Origin: Cristatella mucedo
Taxonomy: Eukaryota > Bryozoa > Phylactolaemata > Cristatellidae
Assembly (NCBI GenBank): GCA_009760855.2
Contig: WPIO01000005.1
Coordinates: 10,608,501-10,672,500, forward strand
DNA: 64,000 bases
Reading direction: 5' to 3'
The first letter of the stretch is position 1. Each line of letters starts with the position of its first letter. This document shows, piece after piece, positions 44,119 through 54,900 of the stretch. The notes beneath the pieces are model-generated. The model searched no databases. It was not told the origin of the DNA and saw only the letters and a list, made by a program, of their open reading frames with translations. The translations under genes and the position numbers were made by a program.

Positions 44119-45120
44119 TCACAGTGCGAACTTGTGCCACGGTCGGCTATCCCACAGCCACACCAGATCTCCGGGACAATGTGCGGGTGGTGGTTTCGGT
44201 TGGCGCCGGCGCTGCGCTTCTGCGGCACTTTGAGCCAGCTGTGCATCAACTAGCTCCCGAAATTCGGCGAGCTTTTTACTAAGAGAGTGAAAATACGCTG
44301 CAGGTGTAGTGCCTGTGTATTGTGCGCTCTCCGCAAGGTTATCGAGGCACTGCGGCTCGCGGCCAAATATTAGCTCGAAGGGGCTATAGCCCGTAGCTTG
44401 ATGCCGAACCGTACGATATGCGAATAAAAGCAGTGGAATATTACTCTCCCACTGCCCGGCTGAGTGTAGATATGAGGTTCGCAGCATGGTAAGTATTGTT
44501 CGGTTGGCTCTTTCTACCACGCCGTCGCCCTGTGGATGGTAAGGCGTCGTGAGCGTCTTGCGTTTGCCGAAAGCATTACAGAGCGTGGTAATTACCCCAG
44601 CCTCAAAATTGCTGCCCTTGTCAGAGTGCAAAAAGTGCGGCATACCAAAACGAACGAAAATGTTTAACAGGGCCGTCCGAACTGTCTTCGCCGACGTGTC
44701 TCGCAAAGGCACGGCCTCGGGCCATTTCGCGAAGCTGTCCTGCAATACCAGTAGGTATTCGCGGCCGCGAGCTGACACGGGAACCTTTAAGATGTCTACA
44801 GCTACCATGTCCCACGGCCGTCCTACAGGTATCGGTACCAGCGGAGCGTTGGCGAGCTGTGTTTCTTTAACCGATTTGCATACCTGACATGATCGGCAAT
44901 ATTGCACGACGTCTCGGCTCATATTGACCCAATAAGCGTGGTCTCGTAGTCGGTCGTATGTCCGTTCTACGCCTTGGTGACCGCTGTCGTCGCGATGTCG
45001 TCTGAGACGTTCTTCTCGGCGGGCTGGCGGCGCGACCAAAGCGTATCTATATTCGGCTCCTGGTCGAGGGCGAAAGTTGCGGTAGAGAATGCCGTCGACC
45101 AGTTTTAGCTGGCTCCACAT
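44119..45120 (-). pseudogene. Gypsy integrase
   Basis: 333-codon frame. The N-terminal zinc-binding part has RRHRDDSGHQGVERTYDRLR and YCRSCQVCK (an HHCC pattern). The DDE core shows VAVDILKVP (first Asp), HSDKGSNFEAGV (second Asp) and PQGDGVVERANRTI (Glu), with GYSPFELIFGREP downstream. The family enzyme inserts element cDNA into host DNA. The frame stops after RPWHKFAL, but homology goes on below 44119 with RRVEAELGPVTLRIIND and KVVHLDKVKM, resembling the GPY/F-like C-terminal module; a stop codon splits the two. The first Met (45120) is internal to the ancestral Pol, not a true start. Confidence 0.9.
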
Positions 45121-45150
45121 TTGTCGGAACCACCGTAATGGATGGCGGGT

Positions 45151-45602
45151 CTAACGTGGTGCTCGGCTTGAACCGGCCTCCAGTGACTCTGCCACAGCCT
45201 TCAAAAACGGGTCTCGCCGAGGCATCTCTCTGACGTCGCTCACCTCTTCCACCGGCCGAATCTCGACGAGACACGCTGGCAGGTCTTCAGTTGGCCGGCG
45301 CCACAGAGCATCTGCGTGACTGTTAAGCTCCGCTCTCCTGTACGTGATGTCAAACCCGAATTCCTGCCAGGCGACAGCCCAGCGTCCCAGAATCTCCTGT
45401 GGTTTCTGGCCGTTAAGCCACACAAGCGGATCGGGATCGGTTCTGGCCTAAAATCTTCTGCCCAGGAGGTAGTGTCTAAACTCCTGTAAGGCGTATATGA
45501 GTGTCAGACACTCTCTTTAGATGGTGCCATAGTTTCTTTCACCACTAGGAGACAAGGAGCGGCTCTTGAACGCCAGCTCGCGGCCTCCCTTGCTCCAATA
45601 TC
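45151..45602 (-). pseudogene. Gypsy RNase H, C-terminal part
   Basis: 45151-45423 reads WLNGQKPQEILGRWAVAWQE and FDITYRRAELNSHADALWRR, the end of Ty3/Gypsy RNase H (usually N-x-x-A-D-A-L-S-R). Upstream, 45430-45600 holds a frame-broken R-S-L-S/Y-x-x-x-E type region. RNase H normally removes the RNA template strand. The change of the usual Ser to Trp in ADALSR and the broken frames show decay. Confidence 0.8.
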
Positions 45603-45606
45603 GCAC

Positions 45607-46510
45607 TCAGACCTTGGTCACTGGCGTCGGTCGATACGACGAAAGGCTCGGCAGTCGTCGGGCAGGCAAGCGTGAAGGGGCCGTTGCCAGCGCCCCCTTC
45701 AACAGCTCAACGTGCTGTTGCTGCGTTCGCATCCAAGTGTGTGGCGTCTCAGTCGCAGGCAGTGCATGCAAAAGGGCGGCCAACTCAGCAAAGCCCTTGA
45801 TGAACTGGCGATAGCAGGACGCCAAGCCCAAAAAACGTGCGAAGCTCCGAGACCGAAGTCGGCGTTGGCCAGTCGTTGACTTGGCGAACTTTCTCCGGGT
45901 CAGGGCGCATGCCGTTCCTGTCAAAGACATGCCCCAAGTATTTCACCTCCGCCTGCGCAATATGGGATTTACCACCGGACAGCGTCAATCTGGCCTTCTG
46001 CAGCCTGGAAAATATTCAAATGGTTGATGTGCTCCGCCTCGCTGCAGCTGTGCACCATCACGTCGTCTAAATAAATGTAAACGAAGAGCAATTCTCGCAA
46101 AACTGAGTCCATTAACCGCTGGAATGTGGCCGGAGCTCCGGATAATCCAAATGGCATTTTTAAGAAGGCGAATGCACCAAGTCCTGGCCCGGGCGTAAAT
46201 GCCGTCTTTTGAACATCGTCGGGATGAACCGGTACTTGCCAGTATCCCGAATTCATGTCCATGGTTCTGAAGACGCTGGAGCCATGGAGGTGGTCCTGAA
46301 TTTCGTCCGGTAACGGCAAGTGATAAGCATCCTTTGCAGTACGTCTATTAAGCTCTCTATAGTCTACTGCTATACGTATGTCACCATTTGTTCTTAGGCG
46401 TGTAAACAGCTAGCGCCAGCCACAGCTTGAGCTCGGCCTGATGATACCCTGCTCCAGCATAATATTAAGCTGCGCCACTATTTTTAGTCTCGCAAAGGCA
46501 GTGGAATTTG
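45607..46510 (-). pseudogene. Gypsy reverse transcriptase
   Basis: The finger region near 46330-46400 reads GDIRIAVDYRELNRRT in one frame. 45969-46319 has FRTMDMNSGYWQVPVHPDD, AFLKMPFGLSGAPATFQRLM and the catalytic VYIYLDDVMVHS. A frameshift near 46010 moves on to SHIAQAEVKYLGHVFDRNGM and KVRQVNDWPTPTSVSELRTF (45785-45988). Another moves to ARFLGLASCYRQFIKGFAEL (45607-45930). These are the full set of Ty3/Gypsy RT blocks and the connection domain. A catalytically plausible YLDD remains, but the ORF is in at least three pieces. Confidence 0.92.
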
Positions 46511-46540
46511 TCTCGAAGGGACGCGTACTGGCGGGCGCTG

Positions 46541-47100
46541 TTACTTGCTAGAATGTATGGTGATAGACAAGATCAGTTGAACAGGAAGTATGCGCAGGAA
46601 GAGGGCTCGAAACCTGTCGACCACTGCTCTGTAGGGCTGAGGGCAGGCGGTTATATCTATCGTCTCGTCATCCGAGTCAAACTGCGGCACCAAACATCGT
46701 GTCTCGAGCTCAAATGCTGCATCCTGCTCCACGACGCTAGTCACTGCCGCCGCATGGCAAACCTGCCATTGCAATTTAAAATGAGAGGAACCTTCCGTTG
46801 AGGGCTCCTGGAATTGTATTTGAGCCATCTGTGAGGTTAAAAAATCGGTGCCTAAGATTATGTCGACGTCGAGGTCTCTCGTAACGAGAAAGGTATAGCA
46901 CACTGATCTGCCCTCTATAACAAACAGTAGGTCGGACTGTCATGGCCCAAAAAGGCTGCCGTCTTTAAGGTCGTGCAGGTTGGGCGGTGCGGTGGGTGCG
47001 TGTACAGCCAGTGGCGGGCAGCCTCTTCCGTAATTAGAGACGTGCATGAACCGCTGTCGATCAATGCTAATACAGTTTTGTCGCCGACGACGACAGTCAC
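46541..47100 (-). pseudogene. Gypsy retropepsin-like protease
   Basis: 46915-47100 opens with TVVVGDKTVLALIDSGSCTS; D-S-G is the catalytic signature of retropepsins. After a frameshift, 46541-46903 has DLDVDIILGTDFLTS, matching the I-I-L-G-x-D-F-L block near the end of such proteases. Role in the family: cutting the Gag-Pol polyprotein. The region between PR and RT (46541-46800) is a linker without motif. Confidence 0.85.
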
Positions 47101-47223
47101 GCGCGTCCAACGTGCTTGCGGTCCTCTAAACGTTGCGGTACCGCACAGGGGACTCTCTAGGTTTGGCTCGCGGCCCCCCAGCCAGCCGTGGAGCCTCGTC
47201 CATTTCCCTGTGGACGTCTGGTA

Positions 47224-47516
47224 TGTAGTTTGGTTCGCCCATTAGAGAGCCAGCCGATGAACAACGCCAAAAGTTTATTGCACAAGGCACAGAGCCGCAA
47301 GACGCACGACTGCCTTCGCCCCCTTCTCACACTCGATTCCTCCTGTGCCTTGGCCGACCCCGATGGTGAATCCACCATTTGTTCTCCAGCGGGTTATCGG
47401 CCTGTGTCAACGCCTCATTAGAAGTGGACCGCGGCAGTTCACAGGCCCCTCTCGAGGATGCTCCCACGAGCTGTTTAGGAAAGGAGCGGTACCGGCCTGA
47501 ATGCAATCAAACTACG
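47224..47516 (-). mobile_element. Solo LTR (LTR3), inside the Gypsy element
   Basis: 293 bp, TGTAGTTTGGTTC to ATCAAACTACG, so the ends form a 9-bp inverted repeat with one change. Flanks TGGTA (47219-47223) and TGCTA (47517-47521) match 4 of 5. AATAAA is on the minus strand near 47278. It resembles the solo LTR at 60567-60959 (shared CATCGGCTGGCT and GGTGGATTCACCAT). It lies between the gag zinc knuckle and protease. Confidence 0.85.
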
Positions 47517-48023
47517 TGCTAGTCGGTGGGGCTCTGCGGTTAGCACAGCTGCGGGCTACGTGGCCGAAGCCCGAGCACTCCCAGCACTGCACTTTCTTAG
47601 GGCCGCCGAAGTTTCCCGTCTGCCCGCGCTCGCGATGGCGCGGCCGAGCCCGCTAGCACCGCTGCAGACTCTCGTCCAAGATCTCCCGATGCGCCCGGTG
47701 CTTCGACTCGCATGCGCTGGAGCTCGGCGTCGAAGGTGGCCAGGCGGGCGCTTAGCTTGTCGACGGCGTGCGCACCCGTCACTCCGGCTGGCTCGAGGGA
47801 CGCTACGGTAGAGTGTGCGCGCCCTCGTTGCATAGCCATTAGAATGGTGGAGGCCGCACAGTCTTAATGGTGGAGGCCACACGGTCCGGCAGTCCATTCA
47901 AAAAATGATGGTACAGGAGCGACTCTTTTGCTGCGCCGCCGCTTAAGTCTGGCATTGCTCGTCTGCTTCCGCACCGGCTCGCCGTCCTGCAGAACGCGGC
48001 CTTTAAAGTCGCGGAGGTACTCA

Positions 48024-48205
48024 TTTGCATGCTGACCCAGTGCATGTAACCCCTAACCATGTTATTCATTTTGTTTGTTTTTCAAGCATGATTTTACTTA
48101 CTATTCTATTGCGTATCACTTTGCAGCAAATGTAAAGCGCCTAGAAAGAGATTAAGTTCTCTGAGGGCGCTTTATCAAGTGCAATATTATTATTATTATT
48201 ATTAT
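48024..48205 (+). mobile_element. Truncated LINE insertion in gag
   Basis: 182 bp of L2-like 3' UTR and tail (CCCTAACCATGTTATTCATT, AGCGCCTAGAAAGAGATTAA, ATT repeat), flanked by TACTCA on both sides (48018-48023, 48206-48211). A 5'-truncated insertion in the opposite sense to gag. Confidence 0.88.
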
Positions 48206-48349
48206 TACTCACCACGGCCCTCCTCTGGCGAGAACGCCTCCTCTAACGCTTCCTTGACTTCTGTTATCGTTCGCTTCCCGCTTTCCAGTTCCGGATGTAC
48301 GACTAGCGCCTCGCCCGCTAGAAACGCTTGTACCTTGCTCGTACAAGAT

Positions 48350-48412
48350 AATAATAATAATAATAATTCACTTGATAAAGCGCCCTCAGAGAACTTAATC
48401 TCTCTCTAGGCA
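48350..48412 (-). mobile_element. Minimal 63-bp LINE insertion in gag
   Basis: Only the AAT repeat and TTCACTTGATAAAGCGCCCT to TCTCTCTAGG, flanked by ACAAGAT on both sides (48343-48349, 48413-48419). One of the shortest clear LINE integrations I can delimit here. Confidence 0.9.
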
Positions 48413-48517
48413 ACAAGATGCCACGTCACGGCCGTTTGCCGACGCACAGGCATTAAAGCGTTCAATCCAGAGGTCGAGGGGCGATCGACCGTCATACATC
48501 GGCGGCATGAGTGCAGT

Positions 48518-48535
48518 AACCATTCTCTGCTACCA
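48518..48535 (-). promoter_or_regulatory. Primer-binding site, initiator tRNA-Met type
   Basis: Minus strand TGGTAGCAGAGAATGGTT matches the complement of the 3' end of animal initiator tRNA-Met (TGGTAGCAGAGGATGGTT) at 17 of 18 bases. It starts 2 nt after the LTR end, the usual spacing. Confidence 0.88.
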
Positions 48536-48537
48536 AT

Positions 48538-48622
48538 TGTTACGTTACGTAACGTAAAATTTCCGAAGCCGCCAGTCTGACTGGGGTTGGCGCTCAAGCT
48601 TAAGCAACACTGCCTGTACGCA

Positions 48623-48669
<47 letters not shown>

Positions 48670-48955
48670 CCTCTTCGCGCCACATGCTCCAAAGCGGCGT
48701 ATCCGTGTTACGTTATTCCGGCGGCAGCAGCGCTTGTGGAGTCTCGCGGAGACACGAAGACGCGAGCGGGCTAACGTGGAGTGAACGAGACTCTCGTCTT
48801 TATTCCCCCAGCGGGTACATATGCGAGCTGGGGGCTGGCTCATGACAGAAAAGGGAATGTCTCTGTGGTGGGCCACATGCTTACGTCAAAGGCTCAACCA
48901 CCCGCCGCAGGCGGGTCCTACTTCAGCGGCCGAGACGCAACAGGTGCACACAACA
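48538..48955 (-). repeat. 5' LTR of the Gypsy element (LTR1)
   Basis: 418 bp. On the plus strand it runs from TGTTACGTTACGTAACG to GCACACAACA, so it is TG...CA in transcript orientation. It contains a CT tract (about 48627-48665), which is therefore part of the LTR, and the same GGAGTCTCGCGGAGACACGA and CCCGCCGCAGGCGGGTCCTA blocks as the 3' copy. Confidence 0.88.
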
Positions 48956-49309
48956 CCCGACGGCTGCGACCACCATTATGTACGCTCGTCCGCGTGTGTC
49001 TCCTGCGTCGCCTGTGTACATTACAGCCACCCTCACACCCACAACACGTGGTGGGGCCTTCGCCGTGCATAATTCTTCTTCGTCACGCCGCCGCGCGTGC
49101 GAGCCCTCACAAATCTATTATACCCACACTCTACACACAGTACGGACCGGCAGCGTATGAGGTATCCACTTACTACAGCTAGTTTCAAAAAGTCTTCCCT
49201 TAGACCACTGTCAAAATTACTAATCGCTACATTGAGTGTAACCAAACGCCGGGAGCGGGATATCTAAATGCATTTCCACTAATCGTCGATCGGCGAGCGG
49301 CGCTTTTTC
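48956..49309. other. Unassigned spacer
   Basis: No coding region or shared repeat recognised between the Gypsy 5' LTR and the next LINE. Confidence 0.4.
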
Positions 49310-50262
49310 TTAATAATAATAATAATAATGCACTTGATAAAGCGCCCTCAGAGAACTCAATCTCTCTCTAGGTGCTTTACATTTGCTGCAAAGGAAAATG
49401 CAATTGAATGGTGAGTAATATCATGCTTTATAAACAAACAACATGAATAACATGGTTAGGGGTGACATGCACAGGGTCAGCATGCAAATGTGGTTAGTGG
49501 CAGAATGCACAGTGTCAGCACGCATAAGCACATAAAGGACGAATCACAGGGACCCACTAAATGCTGTCCTAAATAGGTGTGTTTTTAAGTTCTTTTTAAA
49601 TGTGGTCAAGTCAGGGGATGTTCTGACGCAGGTCGGGAGGGAGTTCCAGGCTTTGGGAGCATATGAACTAAATGCATGGTCTCCAAAGGATTTAAGGTTT
49701 GTATGAGGTATTTGCAGACTGTTGGATTCCGAAAAGCCGGTGGTACGATGCTTGGCCTGATGTGGGAGTATATCTGAGAGGTAAGCTGGAGCCAAATAAT
49801 GAAGTGACCTAAAAGTGAGCGACAAAACCTTGAAGTCAATCCGTTGCTTGACTGGTGGCCAGTGCATGTCGGCGAGAAGTGGTGTAATGTGGCAGCTGCG
49901 ATGCTCACGACAGACAAGCCTAGCTGCAGAGTTTTGCACCAGCTGCAATCGCCTGATCGCACATGCTGTTAGGCCAGTAAGCAGTGAGTTGCAGAAGTCG
50001 AGACGGGATGTCACAAATGCATAGACCAACTCGGACGTGGTATCCATATCTAAACAAGCCCAAATTTTAGCAATGTTATGAAGCTGAAAATAGGCAGATT
50101 TGACTGTGGAGCTGATACGGTCGTCTAACGAGAGGTCACTTTGGAACGCGACACCTTGATTTCGTGCAGGTTCAACAGGAGACATGCTGGCAGAGCCAAT
50201 TTCGAGGGTCAGCCTTTCCAATTTGTGAATCACACTGGGCTCTTGACCGCGCCGTTTCTTAC
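49310..50262 (-). mobile_element. L2-like LINE, best-preserved 3' part
   Basis: Longest clean LINE frame here (49544-50272, 242 codons). It carries KLERLTLEIGSASMSPVEPA, RLDFCNSLLTGLTACAIRRL, LVQNSAARLVCREHRSCHIT, DFKVLSLTFRSLHYLAPAYL and PKAWNSLPTCV, then a 3' UTR and the family tail (TAATAATAATAATAATGCAC, 49311-49330 on the plus strand). The RT catalytic core and endonuclease are missing, so this is a 5'-truncated insertion, probably among the younger ones. It gives a good reference for the other decayed copies. Confidence 0.92.
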
Positions 50263-51410
50263 TGGCCCGCAACCGGCGCTCGGGGCTCTTTGGAGCGGCG
50301 GCCCGATAAGCAATAACTGATGAGCTCGCGGCACCTACCCTCCAAGGGAGTGCCGCTGTTATGCAAATTGGCTGCCTTGACTACTGCTCGCCACTGCGGC
50401 TGCTCGCTTAAGTTCTTCCTCACGAAAACACGGCGCATTCAGCGGCGCTAGTCCTAGCTAGCGCGACCAGCATCAATAAAGCTGAACCGTGGAGTACAAC
50501 TAATACGTCGTAGAGGCTGCCTCGATACACAATAATAATAATAACACGTTTGATGTAGCGCCCTCAGAGAACTAAATCTCTTGCAAGGCACTTCAAGCGC
50601 ACGTATTCTGACGTAAGCTGAGTGGTAGCAGTGAAGATCTCCCACGCTCTACTATAATAAGACCACGTCCATAGCGAAGAACAATCGGTGCTATAGCCAC
50701 AGAGGGCTGCTGATGTCTAGCACCTGCACTGGTGCTCAAATCTTTCGAAGTAGTTTCGCACATTAGGAAACAATGCGTAGTTCAATTAAGTTTCAGTGGA
50801 TTAGAGCTCCTTGAATCCCATGTGAAGTTTATCTGACAGTCAAAGTGGACGCTACGGAAAATGAACGGGCAGCACGGGAAGCACGCGGAAACACGGAAAA
50901 TTGATCTCAACTCCTCTGCACAATAGTTACTCCCGCATAATCCATTCCTCAACCCTTAATAGCTCATTGAACAGCAAGCTGGCCTGCTCCCGTCAAACGC
51001 AGAAGGATGGAGACTGAGCGCACAAAATTCAACCAGTGCCACTGTCAATGACTCTCTCACCGCTTTCGAGAAAATTTCGATTAATAACTTAAACGCTGCA
51101 GTTTGTAGGAAAGGACATTAAAAGCTCACGCTGGCTACTAACCAGACTAATGAATGAATTGTCAACTATCGTAGACGTTCGCCAACTTTGGTCAGGCTCC
51201 TTCAGCGTGCGGATATGCCGCGGGCCAGGTCAGAGGTCAAAAGCGAATAAGTCGGGTTGTATAGATACATATATCGCTTCTCATAAGCCTTCTTATCGCG
51301 GCTTTTTCTTAAGCAATCTCGAGTTTAAAGTTACAAGCCAAGCTCTGAGATCACAAGCGCTAGGCTTTGCCATATTCCTCTGAGAAAGGTTTTCTTTGCA
51401 GGAAGAAGTA
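50263..51410. other. Spacer with one LINE tail
   Basis: No gene recognised. 50530-50605 on the minus strand is an isolated LINE tail (ATAATAATAATAACACGTTT, then AGCGCCCTCAGAGAACTAAA). The rest is unassigned. Confidence 0.45.
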
Positions 51411-51550
51411 ATTCATTCATAATTCATTTGTATAGGGCCCTAAGAGAACCAAATCTATATTAGGCCGCTTCACAAATGCCGTGGGGCTCGAGACCATGAC
51501 CTCGGCCAAGCTTTGGTCGGGCGAGCATGGTAACCACTGGGCCAAATCAG
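51411..51550 (-). repeat. SINE-B copy 4, minus strand
   Basis: Tail (ATTTGTATAGGGCCCTAAGA, GCCGCTTCACAAATGCC) then head (GTGGGGCTCGAGACCATGAC, CTTTGGTCGGGCGAGCATGG, AACCACTGGGCCAAA). Flanking sequence has ATTCATTCATAATTCATTTG at the tail side. Confidence 0.78.
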
Positions 51551-51714
51551 CGTGGCACACTTTAAAGCTGCTTGCCGAAGGCTCGCCGCCTGACGAGTAT
51601 TCCAAGTCGCTTTCTCGGTGTGGTAGTCTTGACCCTTCCAGCCTGGCGGCAACATAGGAGCTTTCTACCCATCTGGAAACCGACACTTGAGATTCATTGA
51701 GCGTTTCCCACTCG

Positions 51715-52640
51715 GCAGGCTTCTTGAAATTTGAAGTCGGTATGCTACTTGATATGTAGTCAGTGCACGTAGGCGAGAAGTGATGTTCTGTGGCAATTGC
51801 GACTCTCACGACAGACAAGCTTAGCTGCAGGGTTTTGCAGCAACTGAAAGTCCCTGATTGCACAGGCTGGAGGACCAGCAAGCAGAGAGTTATAGAAGTA
51901 GGATGGCGCCTTTACAAGGATGGTATGTCGCAATCGCACGTAGCAATGTGAATGTGGCATCCCTGCCTAAACAAGCCCGAATTTTATAAATGTTACGTAG
52001 CTGAAAGTAGGCAGACTTGACCGTGGAGTCGATGCGGTCACCTAGTGAAAGGTCACTTTGAAACAGGACACCTAGATTTCATGCGGATGCAACAGGAGAT
52101 ATGTCGGTAGAGCTGATTTAAAGCGTTTTGCTATCCAATTTCTGAGTAACACTCGGTTTTCCCATAATTAGTAATGCTGGTTTTTAAATAATTCAATTTT
52201 AGAACTTTTGCTGTTATCCAAGAAAAGACTTCAGTAAAATATGTAGCAAGGAAGTTGATAGAATTTGAAATGCTGGAGATCCGAGATTCATCAAAGTATC
52301 TGCATAGACGTGAAAGCCTGGATTTTCAAGAGGGGAGCCTAGATTTGAAAAAGTAGTGTACCAAGCCCAGAACCCTGATGTTGCCCTCCGTCAGAGGTTC
52401 CCCGGATGATCTTTGCCTGCTGGCATCAATACTCTGGATTCTCTCACTGGGATAGAACTTAAACTATTGTATTGCATTGCCAGTTTTTCCCAGGTGGGAT
52501 TAGAGGCGCCGGAATAGGACTTAGTGATCGATAGTATCAAACGCTGACGAGAGATCGAGCAAAACAAGCAGTGACTCTTCTTAAGTCTGCATCTCTGACA
52601 AGGTCGTTTGACTCCCAATGAAATAGCGACTCTGTAGGGT
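51715..52640 (-). mobile_element. Decayed L2-like LINE, minus strand
   Basis: C-terminal and RT-region blocks recognisable by DNA similarity to 49310-50262 and 2772-4500: GACAGACAAGCTTAGCTGCA, AAGCCCGAATTTTATAAATG and GTGATCGATAGTATCAAACG (52522 onward). Stops throughout. A non-LINE stretch of about 160 bp separates it from the SINE-B. Confidence 0.78.
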
Positions 52641-52827
52641 TAGCTCATTAACCAGACTGAAACTCGGAAAACCAGAAGTCTGAGAAAAATAAAAAATGCT
52701 CAAATCTGCTCAAAGTTCAAAATTTTTGGGAAAAATCTTAGTTATTTTGGAATAGGGTGTTAGCATTCACAATTTCAGCATTCCTGAGCACGCAAAGAAA
52801 AATTGCAAGGACCCAACAACGCTTAAA

Positions 52828-53010
52828 TAAATAAATAAATACAAGCTGATTTGACAGCCTCTTTTTGTATAGCGACAGAAGAGCCTTGACGGCTACCACC
52901 ACCGCTTGCAGCGGCGATAAAGGATTGCCCACCACGGGATTCGAACTCACGACCTCAGGACGAGGTCGTGAAAAGCAACCGCCTTACCTAGTGAGCCATT
53001 ACAGCTCACC
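52828..53010 (-). repeat. SINE-A copy 7, minus strand, with target duplication
   Basis: Complete head, palindrome and body, with a TAAATAAATAAATA tail on the plus strand. Flanked by ACGCTTAAA on both sides (52819-52827 and 53011-53019), the clearest SINE-A target duplication here. Inserted in the 3' part of a LINE. Confidence 0.92.
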
Positions 53011-53019
53011 ACGCTTAAA

Positions 53020-54900
53020 AACAGATACGTTTCTATGTCGTTATGTCAAGGTTTGTCATGACGGCAGTCCGGAGTGATTTCCACGCTGTGGGAGCATACG
53101 AACTAAGGGCACGGTCTCTAACGGTTTTTAGGTTGGTTCGAAGCATACCTACAACGATTTAGGTCAGAGGAGCAAATGGTTTGATGCCTAGCCTGGTTGG
53201 ATAGTAGTTCTGAAGGAATACTTGGGCCAGTGAATTAATGAACCTAAAAGCGAGTGACGAAACTTTGAAGATCATACGCCAACTGATTGCGAGCCAGTGT
53301 AGATCAGCGAGAGGTGGTATGATGCGACACTGGGACTCGGACGACAGATAAGTCTAGCTGCAAAACTTTCCACCAACTGTAAGCGCCTATATGCATAGGC
53401 CGGTACCTACACCACACTGAGTTACATAAGACGAGCCGGTATGTTCGAATACTTGAGACAAACTTGGATGTGGTATCCCTGTCTAAGCATCCTCAAATTT
53501 TGGCGATGCTAGCCTTCTAAAAGAGGGCAGACAAGAGAGCCGAAGGTCGTCTGGTTAATGTTCATTTTTGGACAGAACACTGAGAATTCGTTCAGATTCT
53601 ACCAGAGAAATGCTGGCCTTACCCATTTTGAGGTTTGGCTAATCCAATTTCCGAGTGTAACATAGTTTTTTCATAGCAAGTAAGTGGTTTTATCATCATT
53701 AAATTGGACTTACTTTGCAGCCACCCAAGTGCAAATGCATGCAGTACATGGAGCAAAAACGTTGAGAGAGCTAGACTTGCTTGAAGTCAGCGACGGATCA
53801 CTGCACAGGTACAGCTGGTTATCAGCAGAAAAACGAGAACCTAGATTGTACTTGGCGACTACATATATAAGAGGATTAGCATAAATGGCGAAAAGATATT
53901 AACCAAGAACGTAGCTTGGGTATCCACGAATTTAGAGGCTACTCGGGTGATCTTTGTCTGTTCACGTCAATGCTGTGAAGTCTTCCACTGATATAGGACC
54001 TAAGACAGTGCCAGCTTTGCTCAAGTGAGGTGAGCGGAGCTCAAGAAAGACTTGCGATGAATAATATCAAATCCTTCTCCTTCTGACAGATTCAGCAGAA
54101 CAAATTAAAAGACTCCATTTACGTCGGAATTCCTTAAAAGGTCGCTATACACCTTCAACAACTCTGACTCTGTGGAGTGATTATCTTTAAAATATGACTG
54201 TCATCTACTTGCAAGGTTTAAAGGTGTACTATAAGAGTTTAGCTGGTCGGCAGCTGCTCGTACGGTGTTTTTTCTATGAACGGCAGCAGTGGTAAAATAA
54301 AAGGCCATCTCAAGTCTGAGGTCTCCCAACTTAGCGCTTATACTAGGCTTCCGCATAACAATCAGGTTTTTCTCATCATTTTTAAGGTCTAGAAAATTAG
54401 AAACAATCCAAATGTGAATTTCATCGGTAAGGATTCAGTGTGCCATACGACGAGAAAGGCTTGAGTGGGTCAAAAGAAATGCAAATGAGGACGTCACAGG
54501 AGTAGAAACAATAGCCGGATTTTGTAATCGGCAATGACATCGGCGAGAGGGAAACCGTGAATGTGAGAAAAGGAAGAACTTAGATCGAACCACGAGTTCC
54601 CGTGTACTTTAAGGGCTTTCCGAATGATAGAATGATATTTGCATCTATGCTCTGATATATATTTCTGAGAATGGACCTATTCCAGTATAGCACTATGCCA
54701 GCGTGTACATAGGCATGTTGAGAGGCCCTCTAGGAAGATCTTGTAGTCAACAGCGTCAAACGTTGCTCATAGATACAGGTTAACCAGCATAGACCCTAGC
54801 CTTGTCAGCGTTGTTCAAAAGGTGAACCCGAAACTGCAAAGTATCTGCGGCATGAGAAGCTCTAAAGCTCGATTGGAACTTGTAGCAAGATTTGATTAAC
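53020..54900 (-). mobile_element. Old L2-like LINE copies, minus strand
   Basis: DNA-level similarity to the better LINE copies recurs through the stretch: GTGGGAGCATACGAACTAAG, GACGACAGATAAGTCTAGCT and GGCGACTACATATATAAGAG among others, followed by RT-region blocks near 53930-54150. A second, more diverged run from about 54330 (AATTAGAAACAATCCAAATG) may be another copy. No frame survives. Confidence 0.65.

Larger units (their letters stand above)
47524..48523 (-). pseudogene. Gypsy gag, with two LINE insertions
   Basis: Starts at an ATG (48521-48523) that lies within the primer-binding site. The N-terminal part reads MYDGRSPLDLWIERFNACAS, the Gag start pattern also seen in the short LTR elements. 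Further on KVQAFLAGEAL (near 48340) and SLLYHHFLNGLPDRVASTIK (47900-47960) follow in order. A CCHC zinc knuckle, CWECSGFGHVARSC, is at 47545-47586. Two LINE tails split the gene, each with a target duplication. Gag forms the particle and the knuckle binds element RNA. Confidence 0.85.
43793..48537 (-). mobile_element. Ty3/Gypsy retrotransposon, internal region (defective)
   Basis: Minus-strand element with primer-binding site, gag with zinc knuckle, protease, RT, RNase H and integrase in the Ty3/Gypsy order. All coding parts carry frameshifts or stops. It is interrupted by a solo LTR (47224-47516) and two LINE tails (48024-48205, 48350-48412). With its LTRs it would have been about 5 kb before the insertions. 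The 5' LTR is intact and the 3' LTR is broken by nested insertions. The outer flanks (ACAAA at 40746-40750, CCCGA at 48956-48960) do not match. Confidence 0.9.
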
